This document shows positions 1 to 8,915 of a stretch of DNA of 64,000 nucleotides, piece by piece; position 1 is the stretch's first letter, and each line of letters opens with the position of its first letter. The notes beneath the pieces are model-generated. The model saw nothing but the letters and a program-made list of their open reading frames with translations. It was not told where the DNA came from and searched no databases. The translations under genes were made by a program, and so were the position numbers. The stretch comes from Pedobacter sp. JY14-1 (GTDB taxonomy: Bacteria > Bacteroidota > Bacteroidia > Sphingobacteriales > Sphingobacteriaceae). Where the stretch lies: the NCBI RefSeq assembly GCF_029269825.1, contig NZ_JARJHU010000003.1, positions 658,475-722,474 of the forward strand. The letters run 5' to 3'.

Positions 1-169
1 TGCTGCTACTCCAAACGGTGGCATCATCAAAAAGGAGGCTGCTCTTAATATTTCTAACGTGGCTTTGGTCGATCCTAAATCAGGTGAGATTACCCGTGTT
101 GGCAGGAAGCTCAATGCTGATGGGAAATTGGTTAGGTTTAGTAAAAAATCAGGAGAGGAGATCAAATAA
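1..169 (+). CDS. rplX: Ribosomal protein uL24, C-terminal part
   Basis: Open from the window edge in the frame that starts at base 2. It encodes about 55 residues ending SGEEIK before TAA at 167-169. The [20 protein letters not shown] segment is typical of the uL24 C-terminal half, which binds the start of domain I of 23S rRNA and initiates 50S assembly. The stop overlaps the rplE start (TAATG), so the two are translationally coupled at the head of the spc-type gene order. The 5' part lies outside the window. Confidence 0.93.
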   Translation, partial: AATPNGGIIKKEAALNISNVALVDPKSGEITRVGRKLNADGKLVRFSKKSGEEIK

Positions 170-735
170 TGGCTTACGTACCAAGATTAAAGAATAAATA
201 TAAAGAGGAGATCGTATCTGCACTTAAGGATAAGTTTAACTATAAAAGTGTAATGCAGGTCCCTAAACTGGAGAAGATCTCCATCAATCAGGGTGTTGGC
301 CGTTTTTCGGTAACCGACAAGAAGATCGTTGACAGTTCTATATTAGAAATGACTACCATCTCCGGGCAGCAGGCTGTTGCTGCAAAGTCTAAGAAGGACG
401 TGTCTAACTTTAAACTGAGAAAGGGAATGCCGGTTGGCGTGCGTGTTACTTTGCGTGACAATAACATGTATGAATTCCTTGATCGTTTGATCTCAGTAGC
501 CCTGCCTCGTATTCGTGACTTCAAAGGTATTAACGATAAGGGATTTGACGGAAAGGGAAATTATACACTGGGTATCACCGAGCAGATCATTTTTCCTGAG
601 ATCAATATCGATAAAATCAGTAAGATACTAGGTATGGACATTACTTTTGTAACTACTGCTAAGACTGATGTAGAAGCCCTGGAACTTTTGAAGCAATTTG
701 GATTACCTTTTAAAAATCAAAATACTAATCAATAA
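169..735 (+). CDS. rplE: Ribosomal protein uL5
   Basis: 188 residues, close to the usual 179-187. The [12 protein letters not shown] block near residue 33 and the [17 protein letters not shown] loop near residue 116 are uL5 signatures. uL5 sits in the central protuberance, binding 5S rRNA and contacting P-site tRNA. It overlaps the preceding rplX stop and the following rpsN start by TAATG junctions, so three genes are coupled. GGAG/GAGG-like purines just upstream lie inside the rplX coding end. Confidence 0.98.
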   Translation: MAYVPRLKNKYKEEIVSALKDKFNYKSVMQVPKLEKISINQGVGRFSVTDKKIVDSSILEMTTISGQQAVAAKSKKDVSNFKLRKGMPVGVRVTLRDNNMYEFLDRLISVALPRIRDFKGINDKGFDGKGNYTLGITEQIIFPEINIDKISKILGMDITFVTTAKTDVEALELLKQFGLPFKNQNTNQ

Positions 736-1004
736 TGGCAAAAGAAGGAGTAAAAGCCCGCGAATTAAAGCGCCAGAGGCTGGTTGCTAAATATGCTGAG
801 AAACGTGCTGCACTTAAAGCCGCCGGTGACTATGAGGCTTTAGACAAGCTTCCTAAGAATTCGTCACCCGTACGTTTGCACAATCGTTGTAAGCTTACAG
901 GCCGTCCCCGTGGTTACATGCGTACTTTTGGTATCTCCAGGGTAACTTTCCGTGAGATGGCCCTGGAAGGTAAGATACCAGGAGTTAGAAAGGCAAGCTG
1001 GTAG
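735..1004 (+). CDS. rpsN: Ribosomal protein uS14, zinc-independent form
   Basis: 89 residues. The C-terminal [20 protein letters not shown] and KASW ending are uS14 signatures. Only one cysteine is present, so this is the longer zinc-free form and lacks the CxxC...CxxC zinc finger of the short form. uS14 binds the 16S 3' major domain in the 30S head. Translation is coupled to rplE by a TAATG overlap. The next gene, rpsH, is 105 bases away across a structured spacer. Confidence 0.97.
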   Translation: MAKEGVKARELKRQRLVAKYAEKRAALKAAGDYEALDKLPKNSSPVRLHNRCKLTGRPRGYMRTFGISRVTFREMALEGKIPGVRKASW

Positions 1005-1011
1005 CATCCAG

Positions 1012-1080
1012 CCTCAGGGAACTGAGGTCCCGACTTAAAAATGAATTAACAGATAGAAGGTCGTCCTGAATGGGTCGGGA
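1012..1080 (+). promoter_or_regulatory. Structured mRNA spacer between rpsN and rpsH
   Basis: A perfect hairpin CCTCAG-GGAA-CTGAGG occupies 1012-1027. It is followed directly by TCCCGAC (1028-1034), which can pair with GTCGGGA (1074-1080), so the two helices could stack. The enclosed loop carries a three-codon ORF (ATG AAT TAA at 1041). The element ends about 30 bases before the rpsH start. In other bacteria the protein S8 represses the spc operon by binding mRNA; a role here as an S8 site is inference from position only. Confidence 0.5.
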
Positions 1081-1109
1081 AGGAAACCACTATCACAACT
1101 ATAAAAAGA

Positions 1110-1508
1110 ATGAACACAGATCCAATAGCGGATTACCTTACAAGAGTAAGGAATGCCATTAAGGCAAATCACAGAATCGTTGAGATTCCAGCATCTAACC
1201 TAAAGAAGGAGATTACTAAGGTTCTTTTTGACAAGGGTTATATAGCAAATTACAAGTTTGAGGATACCACAACTCAAGGCACTATTAAAATTGCGTTGAA
1301 ATACAACGCGATCACTAAAATATCTGCCATCCGTTCACTAGTACGCATCAGTAAGCCAGGTTTGAGGCAATATGCTGGCGTGGAAAATATGCCAAGAGTG
1401 TTAAATGGCCTGGGTATTGCGATCCTATCGACTTCAAAGGGAGTGATGACTGATAAAGAGGCTGCTAAGCTGAATATTGGTGGTGAGGTTTTGTGTCACG
1501 TTTATTAA
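1110..1508 (+). CDS. rpsH: Ribosomal protein uS8
   Basis: 132 residues, the family norm. It starts with MNTDPIADYLTRVRNA and ends with the GGEVLCHVY motif typical of uS8. It binds helix 21 of 16S rRNA in the 30S platform and in many bacteria represses its own operon. It follows the structured spacer at 1012-1080 and precedes rplF by 18 bases. Confidence 0.98.
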   Translation: MNTDPIADYLTRVRNAIKANHRIVEIPASNLKKEITKVLFDKGYIANYKFEDTTTQGTIKIALKYNAITKISAIRSLVRISKPGLRQYAGVENMPRVLNGLGIAILSTSKGVMTDKEAAKLNIGGEVLCHVY

Positions 1509-1512
1509 TAAA

Positions 1513-1518
1513 AGGAGG
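1513..1518 (+). promoter_or_regulatory. Strong Shine-Dalgarno site for rplF
   Basis: AGGAGG lies 8 bases before the rplF ATG, inside AAAAGGAGGAT. This is a near-perfect anti-SD match at ideal spacing. Most genes in this window have only A-rich leaders, as expected in Bacteroidota, where SD use is rare. The site therefore stands out. Confidence 0.75.
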
Positions 1519-1526
1519 ATAGCAAA

Positions 1527-2084
1527 ATGTCAAGAATAGGAAAAGCTCCAATTAATATTCCTTCAGGTGTTACGATAACTGTTTCACAAGATAATGTAGT
1601 TACGGTTAAAGGACCTAAAGGCGAACTCACTCAAGCGATTGATTCAGATATCACCATTAAACAGGAAGACGGCATACTTACAGTGGAACGTCCTTCTGAT
1701 CAGAAGCGTCATAAGGCACTGCACGGTTTGTATCGTTCACTGTTGAATAATATGGTTGTTGGCGTGACTCAAGGTTATAGACTGGAACAGGAACTGGTAG
1801 GTGTAGGTTATCGTGCTACTAATCAGGGAAATACCCTAGATTTGGTGTTGGGATATTCTCACCACTATGTCTTTCAGTTGCCTCAAGAAATTAAGGTGAC
1901 TACGACTTCAGAGAAAGGTCAGACGCCGAAGATCATCCTTGAGAGTATCGATAAGCAACTGATTGGTCAGGTTGCAGCGAAGATCCGTTCGCTACGTGCA
2001 CCTGAACCATACAAAGGCAAAGGTATTAAGTTTGTGAACGAAGTGTTAAGAAGAAAAGCAGGTAAATCGGCTTCTAAAAAATAA
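1527..2084 (+). CDS. rplF: Ribosomal protein uL6
   Basis: 185 residues, slightly longer than the usual 177-180. It starts [15 protein letters not shown] and has the two repeated uL6 domains, with the [10 protein letters not shown] signature near residue 160. It lies near the factor-binding site of the 50S subunit. The lysine-rich tail SASKK is ordinary. The start is fixed by a strong SD site at 1513-1518. Confidence 0.98.
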   Translation: MSRIGKAPINIPSGVTITVSQDNVVTVKGPKGELTQAIDSDITIKQEDGILTVERPSDQKRHKALHGLYRSLLNNMVVGVTQGYRLEQELVGVGYRATNQGNTLDLVLGYSHHYVFQLPQEIKVTTTSEKGQTPKIILESIDKQLIGQVAAKIRSLRAPEPYKGKGIKFVNEVLRRKAGKSASKK

Positions 2085-2089
2085 TCATC

Positions 2090-2443
2090 ATGGCAGGTAA
2101 AAAAATATCTCGTAGAGAGCGCATAAAGAAAGGCATCAGGAAAAAGCTTGCGGGCTCTGAAAGCCGTCCACGTTTATCGGTTTACAGAAGCAATAAAGGA
2201 ATTTATGCTCAGATTATCAATGATGAAACCGGTAATACAATTGTTTCAGCTTCTTCACTGTCTAAAGACTTTTCAGGTGCTGGAAGTAAAACTGATCAAT
2301 CGATAGCAGTAGGTAGGCTGGTTGCTGAAAAGGCACTGGCTGCAGGTGTTAAAGAGGTTGTTTTCGATAGGAACGGCTATTTGTACCATGGTCGCATCAA
2401 GTCACTGGCAGATGGTGCACGTGAAGCTGGTTTAATATTTTAA
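2090..2443 (+). CDS. rplR: Ribosomal protein uL18
   Basis: 117 residues, standard size. A basic N-terminal arm ([16 protein letters not shown]) leads into the [18 protein letters not shown] strand block, and the protein ends with [20 protein letters not shown], all uL18 hallmarks. It binds 5S rRNA with uL5 in the central protuberance. It is 5 bases after rplF and 18 before rpsE in the same operon. Confidence 0.98.
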   Translation: MAGKKISRRERIKKGIRKKLAGSESRPRLSVYRSNKGIYAQIINDETGNTIVSASSLSKDFSGAGSKTDQSIAVGRLVAEKALAAGVKEVVFDRNGYLYHGRIKSLADGAREAGLIF

Positions 2444-2461
2444 CCTTGTAAATAGATAAGA

Positions 2462-2980
2462 ATGTCAACTATCAATATAAAAAGAGTTAAAACTAGCGAG
2501 ATCGAACTCAAAGATCGTCTAGTGAGCATACAGCGTGTTGCAAAAGTTACCAAGGGTGGCCGTACGTTCAGCTTTTCAGCCATCGTAGTCGTTGGCGATG
2601 AGAACGGTATCGTAGGTTATGGTTTAGGTAAGGCTAAGGAGGTGACCGAAGCTATTGCTAAGGGTGTGGACGACGCAAAGAAAAATCTTGTAAAAGTACC
2701 TTTGCTTAATGGAACTGTTCCGCATGAGCAAATCGGCAAGTTTTCCGGTGGTTTTGTGCTGATTAAGCCAGCAGCTGTGGGTACTGGTGTTATTGCAGGT
2801 GGTGCGATGCGTGCTGTCTTGGAAAGTGCAGGTATACACAACGTACTGGCAAAGTCTAAAGGTTCATCCAACCCACATAACGTGGTAAAGGCAACTGTGG
2901 ATGCGCTGACTAAAATGCGTGATGCATATACAGTGGCGCAGCACCGTGGTGTTGATTTAAATAAGGTTTTTAACGGATAA
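2462..2980 (+). CDS. rpsE: Ribosomal protein uS5
   Basis: 172 residues. The double-stranded RNA-binding N-terminal part includes [18 protein letters not shown] near residue 30, and the C-terminal half carries the [19 protein letters not shown] motif. uS5 lies at the mRNA entry site and affects decoding accuracy. It is followed within 4 bases by rpmD. Confidence 0.98.
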   Translation: MSTINIKRVKTSEIELKDRLVSIQRVAKVTKGGRTFSFSAIVVVGDENGIVGYGLGKAKEVTEAIAKGVDDAKKNLVKVPLLNGTVPHEQIGKFSGGFVLIKPAAVGTGVIAGGAMRAVLESAGIHNVLAKSKGSSNPHNVVKATVDALTKMRDAYTVAQHRGVDLNKVFNG

Positions 2981-2984
2981 CATT

Positions 2985-3164
2985 ATGGCGAAGATCAAAA
3001 TAACACAGGTAAAAAGCGTTATCGACAGAAGCGAACGCCAAAAGAAGACAATGCAGGCATTAGGATTAACTAAAATCAACCAAAGTGTAGAGGTAGAAGC
3101 TACTGCTGCCATTATTGGTATGGTGAGAAAGGTTAACCACCTGATAGCTATTGAAAGTCTTTAG
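2985..3164 (+). CDS. rpmD: Ribosomal protein uL30
   Basis: A 59-residue ORF beginning MAKIKITQVKSVIDRSERQK and ending LIAIESL before TAG at 3162-3164. Length and the QKKTMQALGLTKI motif match bacterial uL30. It lies in its canonical place between rpsE and rplO. Start ATG is 4 bases after the rpsE stop. It is the last gene before a 124-base spacer holding a new promoter. Confidence 0.96.
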   Translation: MAKIKITQVKSVIDRSERQKKTMQALGLTKINQSVEVEATAAIIGMVRKVNHLIAIESL

Positions 3165-3189
3165 AATATATCATTATTATTGATTAGGG

Positions 3190-3220
3190 GTTGCAGATTT
3201 AAGTTATATGACTACATTTG
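3190..3220 (+). promoter_or_regulatory. Promoter for the rplO-secY-map group
   Basis: GTTG at 3190-3193 and TACATTTG at 3213-3220 are 19 bases apart and match the Bacteroidota -33/-7 consensus (TTTG, TAnnTTTG). The start point would be near 3227. The boxes sit inside an inverted repeat GGTTGCA (3189-3195) / TGCAACC (3219-3225). Downstream, GTTGCCCT (3242-3249) could pair with AGGGTAGC near 3265-3272 with two wobbles, giving a leader hairpin before rplO. Confidence 0.6.
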
Positions 3221-3288
3221 CAACCTTTATATTGTTTAACCGTTGCCCTGATTAGTGAAAGCGAAGGGTAGCATAATAAGTTTAAAAA

Positions 3289-3735
3289 ATGAACTTAAGT
3301 AATTTGAAACCTGCTGAAGGTGCTGTAAAAAACAAAAAGAGAATTGGTCGTGGTACAGGATCAGGCCGTGGTGGTACATCTACCCGTGGTCATAAGGGTG
3401 CTGGCTCAAGGTCTGGACATTCTACAAAAGTTGGGTTTGAAGGTGGTCAAATGCCTTTGCAGCGCCGTGTTCCAAAAGTAGGATTTAAACCTATCAACCG
3501 TGTTGAATACGTTGGTGTCAACCTAGACGTATTACAACGCTTAGCTGAAGATTTTGCACTGACCACTGTTGACGTCGCTGCACTTCAGTCACACGGTCTT
3601 GCTTCTAAGAACGACCTGGTGAAAATCCTTGGTCGGGGAGAACTTAAAGCTAAATTAAGTGTGAAGGCACATGCTTTTTCTGCTAGTGCGCAAAAGGCAA
3701 TTGAAGCTGCCGGAGGCTCAATCGAAAATCTATAA
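3289..3735 (+). CDS. rplO: Ribosomal protein uL15
   Basis: 148 residues, usual size. The N-terminal glycine/arginine-rich arm ([20 protein letters not shown]) is the classic uL15 extension that threads into 23S rRNA, and [14 protein letters not shown] follows near residue 48. uL15 acts late in 50S assembly. It appears to have its own promoter and is 3 bases before secY, so it probably leads the secY transcript. Confidence 0.98.
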   Translation: MNLSNLKPAEGAVKNKKRIGRGTGSGRGGTSTRGHKGAGSRSGHSTKVGFEGGQMPLQRRVPKVGFKPINRVEYVGVNLDVLQRLAEDFALTTVDVAALQSHGLASKNDLVKILGRGELKAKLSVKAHAFSASAQKAIEAAGGSIENL

Positions 3736-3738
3736 TTA

Positions 3739-5079
3739 ATGAAGAAGCTGTTTACTACTTTAAGTAATATTTGGAAGATACAGGAATTAAAGGAGCGTAT
3801 AGTGTTTACGCTCATGATTCTTTTGATCTACAGGTTTGTATCTCATGTGGTTTTGCCTGGTGTAGATGCTAACCTTTTAGGAGACAATGAGAAATCAGGG
3901 CTCTTGGGATTATTGGATATGTTTGCGGGAGGTTCGTTTTCACGTGTGTCTATCCTGGCCCTTGGTGTGATGCCTTATATCTCTGCGTCGATCGTAGTTC
4001 AGCTGTTAGGTATCGCGGTACCTTCTTTTCAAAAGATGCAAAAAGAAGGAGAAAGCGGCAGGAAGAAACTTAACCAGATCACTCGTTATCTAACAGTAGC
4101 TATTACGGCTGTTCAAGCTGTTGGTTATGTGAAGACGCAGGTTCCTCAAGAGGCTATCATTATTGATCACACGCTTTTCTTTGTACTGTCTACCTTTGTA
4201 TTATCTGCAGGCACATTATTTGTGATGTGGCTTGGTGAAAAAATAACGGATAAAGGAATCGGTAATGGGACTTCTCTCATTATTATGGTCGGTATCATTG
4301 CAAGGTTACCAATTGCAATCCAGCAGGAAGTATCTTCCCGTGTTGTAGATCAGGGTGGTGGCCTGATTGCACTGATTGCCGAAATTGTTGCACTTTTTGC
4401 TGTTGTAATGTTTACTATCATGATTGTTCAGGGCGTCCGCAAGGTCCCTGTTCAATATGCAAAGCGTATTGTTGGTAACAGGCAGTTTGGTGGTGTTAGA
4501 CAATATATTCCTTTGAAGGTGAACGCCGCAGGTGTAATGCCTATCATTTTTGCCCAAGCATTGATGTTCATTCCTGCGACTTTAACCCAGTTTTTTACGT
4601 CGCTTCAAAATACCTGGCTAATCCAATTTAGTGATTATACATCATTGGCTTACAGTCTTACATTTGCCTTTCTGATTATTGCTTTTACATTCTTCTATAC
4701 GGCAATTACTGTAAATCCAACTCAGATGTCGGATGATATGAAGAAGAACGGAGGCTTTATACCTGGTGTTAAACCAGGTTTACCTACGTCAACTTTTATT
4801 GATGATGTCATCTCGAAAATTACTTTCCCCGGGGCTATTTTTTTGGCAATCATAGCGATTCTCCCATCTATAGCTGTTAAATTCGGTATCAAATCGGAAT
4901 TTGCTCACTTTTACGGCGGCACTTCTTTACTGATTCTGGTGGGAGTAGTGTTGGATACACTTCAACAAATTGAGAGTTATCTATTGATGCGTCATTATGA
5001 TGGTTTAATGAAGACTGGACGTGTGACTGGGAGGTCGGGTATTCCGGCTACTGCAGGGAGTAGTGACGCAGTGATTTGA
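3739..5079 (+). CDS. secY: Protein translocase subunit SecY
   Basis: 446 residues, the size of bacterial SecY, with ten predicted membrane segments. It contains the channel plug region near GGSFSRVSILALGVMPYISASI (residues about 67-88) and the cytoplasmic loop VRKVPVQYAKR near residue 234, which contacts SecA and the ribosome. It forms the SecYEG pore for export and membrane insertion. It sits between rplO and map as in many bacteria. No adk gene separates secY and map here. Confidence 0.98.
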   Translation: MKKLFTTLSNIWKIQELKERIVFTLMILLIYRFVSHVVLPGVDANLLGDNEKSGLLGLLDMFAGGSFSRVSILALGVMPYISASIVVQLLGIAVPSFQKMQKEGESGRKKLNQITRYLTVAITAVQAVGYVKTQVPQEAIIIDHTLFFVLSTFVLSAGTLFVMWLGEKITDKGIGNGTSLIIMVGIIARLPIAIQQEVSSRVVDQGGGLIALIAEIVALFAVVMFTIMIVQGVRKVPVQYAKRIVGNRQFGGVRQYIPLKVNAAGVMPIIFAQALMFIPATLTQFFTSLQNTWLIQFSDYTSLAYSLTFAFLIIAFTFFYTAITVNPTQMSDDMKKNGGFIPGVKPGLPTSTFIDDVISKITFPGAIFLAIIAILPSIAVKFGIKSEFAHFYGGTSLLILVGVVLDTLQQIESYLLMRHYDGLMKTGRVTGRSGIPATAGSSDAVI

Positions 5080-5083
5080 TCAG

Positions 5084-5869
5084 ATGTCCAAGATACACTA
5101 TAAATCACAGGAGCAAATAGAACTAATACGGGAGAGTTCTCTTCTAGTATCCCAAACTTTAGCTGAGATAGCGGTTATAATTGAGCCTGGTGTTACAACA
5201 AAGGCTCTTAACAGACATGCGGAGGAATTTATCAGAGATCATGACGCAATACCGGCTTTTTTGAATTACAATGGATTTCCATATTCTCTATGTATATCGC
5301 CTAACGAGCAGGTTGTTCACGGTTTTCCTAGCGACTATGTGATTGAGGAAGGCGATTTGATATCTGTTGATTGTGGTGTGATTAAGTCTGGGTATTTTGG
5401 TGACTCGGCATATACTTTTTCAATAGGTGATATTGGCGAGGAGAAGCAAAAGCTGGTAGAAGTTACTAAGAGGTGTCTGGAAGCTGGTATAGAAAAGGCG
5501 ATAGTTGGATGTCGTGTTGGAGATGTTGGTTTTGCGGTTCAATCTATTGCTGAAGCACATGGTTTTGGAGTTGTAAGAGAGCTTGTAGGGCATGGTGTAG
5601 GTATAAAGCTTCATGAGAAACCAGAAGTTCCAAATTATGGAAAACGTGGCTCCGGAGTTAAGCTAGAGGAAGGTATGGTAATCGCTATAGAACCTATGAT
5701 CAATGCAGGGACAGCCTCTGTAAAATTCTGGTCAGATGGCTGGACGGTAACAACAAAAGATAATAAGCCATCTGCTCATTTTGAGCATACCGTGGCTGTA
5801 GGCAAAGGAAAGGCGGATGTTTTATCTACTTTTACCTTGGTTGATGAAGTTTTAAATAAAAAAAGATAG
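5084..5869 (+). CDS. map: Methionine aminopeptidase, type I
   Basis: 261 residues, the pita-bread fold without the N-terminal zinc-finger extension. Metal ligands are visible as the two Asp of DCGVIKSGYFGDSA, the His of GHGVGIKLHEKP, the Glu of IAIEPM and the Glu of FEHTVAV. It removes the initiator Met from new proteins. Start MSKIHYKSQEQ is 4 bases after secY and co-transcription is likely. An AT-rich stretch with a -7 box follows before infA. Confidence 0.97.
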   Translation: MSKIHYKSQEQIELIRESSLLVSQTLAEIAVIIEPGVTTKALNRHAEEFIRDHDAIPAFLNYNGFPYSLCISPNEQVVHGFPSDYVIEEGDLISVDCGVIKSGYFGDSAYTFSIGDIGEEKQKLVEVTKRCLEAGIEKAIVGCRVGDVGFAVQSIAEAHGFGVVRELVGHGVGIKLHEKPEVPNYGKRGSGVKLEEGMVIAIEPMINAGTASVKFWSDGWTVTTKDNKPSAHFEHTVAVGKGKADVLSTFTLVDEVLNKKR

Positions 5870-5888
5870 ATAATTAGTTTTTTTTATT

Positions 5889-5896
5889 TAATTTTG
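5889..5896 (+). promoter_or_regulatory. -7 promoter element before infA
   Basis: TAATTTTG matches TAnnTTTG exactly and is followed by CAACCC, the same downstream bases as at the rplO and tRNA-Pro promoters. No convincing -33 TTG is found 19-21 bases upstream. The start point would be near 5903, leaving a leader of under 40 bases before the infA ATG. Confidence 0.4.
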
Positions 5897-5940
5897 CAAC
5901 CCTGTTTAGTGGCAGGTAATTAAGTAAAAATCAATAATAT

Positions 5941-6159
5941 ATGGCTAAACAAGCCTCAATTGAACAAGACGGAGTAATAAAAGAAGCATTGTCTAATGCG
6001 ATGTTCAGGGTTGAACTTGAGAACGGACATGAGATTATTGCGCATATTTCTGGTAAAATGAGGATGCATTACATCAAGATTTTGCCTGGAGACAAAGTAA
6101 AATTAGAGATGTCGCCTTATGATTTATCAAAGGGCAGGATTACTTATAGATATAAATAA
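5941..6159 (+). CDS. infA: Translation initiation factor IF-1
   Basis: 72 residues, exact family length. The S1/OB-fold sequence includes [20 protein letters not shown] and the ending [10 protein letters not shown]-1 binds the 30S A site during initiation. It lies between map and rpmJ, which is its standard position. A -7 promoter element lies about 45 bases upstream. Confidence 0.98.
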   Translation: MAKQASIEQDGVIKEALSNAMFRVELENGHEIIAHISGKMRMHYIKILPGDKVKLEMSPYDLSKGRITYRYK

Positions 6160-6161
6160 AA

Positions 6162-6278
6162 ATGAAAGTTAGGTCGTCAATTAAAAAACGTAGTGCTGAT
6201 TGCAAGGTTATTCGTCGTAAAGGTAAGCTTTACGTCATCAACAAGAAAAATCCTAAGTTTAAGCAACGTCAAGGTTAA
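6162..6278 (+). CDS. rpmJ: Ribosomal protein bL36, ligand-poor form
   Basis: A 38-residue ORF starting [14 protein letters not shown] and ending [10 protein letters not shown], the canonical bL36 length and ends. The zinc-binding CxxC...C...H set is reduced to one Cys at residue 14; the positions of the other ligands read Ser, Asn and Phe. This is the zinc-free variant, which from memory is common in Bacteroidota. Start is 2 bases after the infA stop. Confidence 0.96.
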   Translation: MKVRSSIKKRSADCKVIRRKGKLYVINKKNPKFKQRQG

Positions 6279-6291
6279 AATTAGTAGAGTA

Positions 6292-6337
6292 GATTGGATT
6301 GGACGTACGGATTGCCCAATCGGTCGTTTTGTCCAAT
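6292..6337 (+). promoter_or_regulatory. Pseudoknot-capable leader before rpsM
   Basis: GATTGG (6292-6297) can pair with CCAATC (6316-6321), and ATTGGAC (6298-6304) can pair with GTCCAAT (6331-6337). These pairings interleave, giving an H-type pseudoknot. Because both 5' arms contain ATTGG and both 3' arms contain CCAAT, a nested alternative fold is also possible. The element ends 18 bases before the rpsM ATG. In E. coli protein S4 represses the alpha operon through a pseudoknot at rpsM; equivalence here is inference. Confidence 0.45.
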
Positions 6338-6355
6338 AACACATTTATATAAAAT

Positions 6356-6733
6356 ATGGCAAGGATATCAGGTATAGATTTACCAAGAAACAAAAGGGGT
6401 GAAATTGGTTTGACCTACATCTATGGAATAGGAAGGTCGACTGCTCAGCGCATACTAAGCGAAGCGGGTATTGATTTCAGCAAGAAGGTACAGGACTGGA
6501 CGGATGATGAACTGTCTGCGATTCGTACTATTATCAATGACGGCATAAAAGTAGAGGGTGCTCTGCGTTCGGAGGTTCAGTTGAACATCAAGCGTTTGAT
6601 GGATATTGGATGTTACCGTGGTTTGCGTCACAGAAAGGGCTTGCCGGTGCGCGGTCAGCGTACTAAAAATAATTCTCGTACACGTAAGGGCAAGAGAAAA
6701 ACAGTTGCTAACAAGAAAAAGGCTACTAAATAA
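6356..6733 (+). CDS. rpsM: Ribosomal protein uS13
   Basis: 125 residues. It begins [26 protein letters not shown] and carries the [24 protein letters not shown] signature near residues 92-115. uS13 is in the 30S head, bridging to the 50S and contacting P-site tRNA. It is the first gene of the alpha-type group rpsM-rpsK-rpsD-rpoA-rplQ. A potentially regulatory RNA structure lies just upstream. Confidence 0.98.
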   Translation: MARISGIDLPRNKRGEIGLTYIYGIGRSTAQRILSEAGIDFSKKVQDWTDDELSAIRTIINDGIKVEGALRSEVQLNIKRLMDIGCYRGLRHRKGLPVRGQRTKNNSRTRKGKRKTVANKKKATK

Positions 6734-6756
6734 TAGCTTAGTACTGAATAATAATT

Positions 6757-7146
6757 ATGGCTAAAAGTAAAAAAGTTACCAAAAAGCGTATTGTTGCTAT
6801 TGAGCCTGTTGGCCAGGCACACATCAATGCTACTTTTAACAACATCATTGTTACATTAACAAATAACAATGGTCAAACCATCTCTTGGTCTTCAGCAGGG
6901 AAGATGGGCTTTAAGGGGTCAAAGAAAAATACCCCTTATGCCGCGGGTCAAGCTGCTTCAGACTGTGGTAAGGTTGCTTTCGATCTGGGTCTACGTAAAG
7001 TGGACGTATTTGTAAAGGGCCCCGGTTCCGGACGTGAATCCGCAATCAGAACTTTACAGGTTGCAGGTCTAGAGGTGACCTCGATTAAGGATATTACACC
7101 GCTTCCACATAACGGATGTCGTCCACCTAAAAAGAGAAGAGTTTAA
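6757..7146 (+). CDS. rpsK: Ribosomal protein uS11
   Basis: 129 residues, standard. It contains [19 protein letters not shown], the [21 protein letters not shown] block and the [15 protein letters not shown] ending. uS11 is in the 30S platform at the mRNA exit. The N-terminus is lysine-rich. It is 23 bases after rpsM; a 66-base spacer with no clear signal follows before rpsD. Confidence 0.98.
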   Translation: MAKSKKVTKKRIVAIEPVGQAHINATFNNIIVTLTNNNGQTISWSSAGKMGFKGSKKNTPYAAGQAASDCGKVAFDLGLRKVDVFVKGPGSGRESAIRTLQVAGLEVTSIKDITPLPHNGCRPPKKRRV

Positions 7147-7212
7147 TTATTTAATTTTTAAAGCTAAGAGTCTGCAGATATAGGCTGCAAGATACTTTAA
7201 AACAAAAGAGAA

Positions 7213-7821
7213 ATGGCAAGATACACAGGACCAAAGTCCAAAATCGCCCGTAAATTCAGAGAGCCAATTTTTGGCCCTGACAAGGTATTAGAAAGAAAGA
7301 ATTATCCTCCCGGACAGCATGGTGTTTCCAAAAGAAGAGGAAAGCAGTCTGAGTATGCAGTCCAGTTAATGGAGAAGCAGAAAGTTAAATATACCTATGG
7401 GGTACTAGAGCGCCAATTCCGTAATTTGTTTACGAAGGCCTCTTCTCGTCAGGGAATTACTGGTGACAATTTGTTACAATTACTGGAAGCACGTTTGGAC
7501 AATACAGTTTACAGACTAGGTATCGCTACTACCCGTTCGGCCGCTCGTCAGTTAGTTAGCCATAAACACATTACGGTTAACGGGGAGGTAGTCAACATTC
7601 CTTCATATCAATTAAAAGCAGGAGATGTTATTGCTGTCCGTGAAAAGTCTAAGACACTTGAGGCAATTACCAATTCAGTTGCTGGAAGAGTAATCAATAA
7701 ATTCAACTGGCTGGACTGGAATGCACAGGAACTTAGCGGTAAGTTTCTTGCTTATCCAAACAGGGATGAGATTCCTGAGAATATCAAGGAAAACCTGATA
7801 GTCGAGTTGTACTCTAAGTAA
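7213..7821 (+). CDS. rpsD: Ribosomal protein uS4
   Basis: 202 residues. The N-terminal basic part has KNYPPGQHG near residue 30, and the S4 RNA-binding domain ([34 protein letters not shown]) lies around residues 92-127. uS4 nucleates 30S assembly on the 16S 5' domain and in other bacteria autoregulates the alpha operon. No CxxC zinc site is present. A hairpin with a T run follows the stop. Confidence 0.98.
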   Translation: MARYTGPKSKIARKFREPIFGPDKVLERKNYPPGQHGVSKRRGKQSEYAVQLMEKQKVKYTYGVLERQFRNLFTKASSRQGITGDNLLQLLEARLDNTVYRLGIATTRSAARQLVSHKHITVNGEVVNIPSYQLKAGDVIAVREKSKTLEAITNSVAGRVINKFNWLDWNAQELSGKFLAYPNRDEIPENIKENLIVELYSK

Positions 7822-7828
7822 TAATATA

Positions 7829-7859
7829 GGTTAATTGCCTCTTGGCGATTAGCTTTTTT
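7829..7859 (+). terminator. Terminator-like hairpin between rpsD and rpoA
   Basis: TAATTGCC (7832-7839), a TCTT loop and GGCGATTA (7844-7851) form an 8-bp stem with one wobble, extendable outward by G-C and A-T pairs. TTTTTT follows at 7854-7859. It lies 11 bases after the rpsD stop and 40 before rpoA. As rpoA is essential and has no obvious promoter between, partial termination or attenuation is more likely than a full stop. Confidence 0.4.
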
Positions 7860-7898
7860 ACTTTACAAATTTTAATAACGATCTAAAAAACATTATAA

Positions 7899-8891
7899 AT
7901 GGCAATTTTAGCATTTCAGAAACCCGATAAGGTGATCATGCAGAAGTCGACCGATTTCGATGGTACATTTGAATTTCGTCCTTTGGAGCCAGGTTTTGGC
8001 GTAACCATTGGTAATGCCCTTAGGAGGATATTGCTTTCTTCCTTGGAAGGCTATGCTATTACAAGTATTCGTTTTTCAGGTGTATCCCATGAATTTTCTA
8101 CCATAAAAGGGGTTGTTGAGGATCTTACAGAGATCATCCTTAACTTAAAGCAAGTTCGCTTTAAGAAAGTGGGTGAGTCGGGTGATTCAGAAAAGGTATT
8201 TATTGTCGTTAACGGCCAGGAACAATTCTCAGCAGGAGACATCACTAAGTTCTCTAATAATTTCCAGGTGTTAAACCCGGATTTTGTTATCTGTAATATG
8301 GAGAAGTCAGTTACACTAGAGGTGGAGCTGACTATCAATAAAGGCAGGGGATATGTTGCGGCTGAGGAAAATAAACTTGTTGATGCGGTAGTTGGCGTTA
8401 TAGCTATAGATTCTATCTTCACTCCAATGAAGAATGTAAAATATACAATTGAAAACTATCGTGTTGAGCAAAAGACAGATTACGAGAAGCTGATTCTGGA
8501 TATTTCTACAGATGGATCTATACATCCTGAGGAGGCTCTCAAGGAGGCAGCTAAAATTCTTATTCAACACTTCATGCTTTTCTCTGATGAGAACCTGGTA
8601 TTGGAGTCTCAAGCCAAGGAGGAGACTAAAGAGGTTGATGAGGAAATTCTGCATATGAGGAAGATTTTGAAAACAGAGTTGGTAGATCTTGATTTGTCAG
8701 TTCGGGCATTAAATTGCCTTAAGGCAGCTGATATCCGGACTTTGGCCGATCTTGTTTCTTATGACGTGGCTGATATGCTGAAGTTTAGGAATTTCGGTAA
8801 AAAATCATTAACGGAAATTCAGGAGTTGGTGAAGTCCAAGAGTTTATCATTCGGAATGAATCTTGCAAAATTTAAACTGGACGAAGATTAA
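7899..8891 (+). CDS. rpoA: RNA polymerase alpha subunit
   Basis: 330 residues, typical. The N-terminal assembly domain has [20 protein letters not shown] near residues 26-45. A linker near residue 240 leads to the C-terminal domain with [20 protein letters not shown] and [11 protein letters not shown], the helix-hairpin-helix region that contacts DNA and activators. It assembles the polymerase core. Gene order rpsD-rpoA-rplQ is canonical. Confidence 0.98.
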   Translation: MAILAFQKPDKVIMQKSTDFDGTFEFRPLEPGFGVTIGNALRRILLSSLEGYAITSIRFSGVSHEFSTIKGVVEDLTEIILNLKQVRFKKVGESGDSEKVFIVVNGQEQFSAGDITKFSNNFQVLNPDFVICNMEKSVTLEVELTINKGRGYVAAEENKLVDAVVGVIAIDSIFTPMKNVKYTIENYRVEQKTDYEKLILDISTDGSIHPEEALKEAAKILIQHFMLFSDENLVLESQAKEETKEVDEEILHMRKILKTELVDLDLSVRALNCLKAADIRTLADLVSYDVADMLKFRNFGKKSLTEIQELVKSKSLSFGMNLAKFKLDED

Positions 8892-8915
8892 TTTATAAAT
8901 AACATATTTGTTAAT

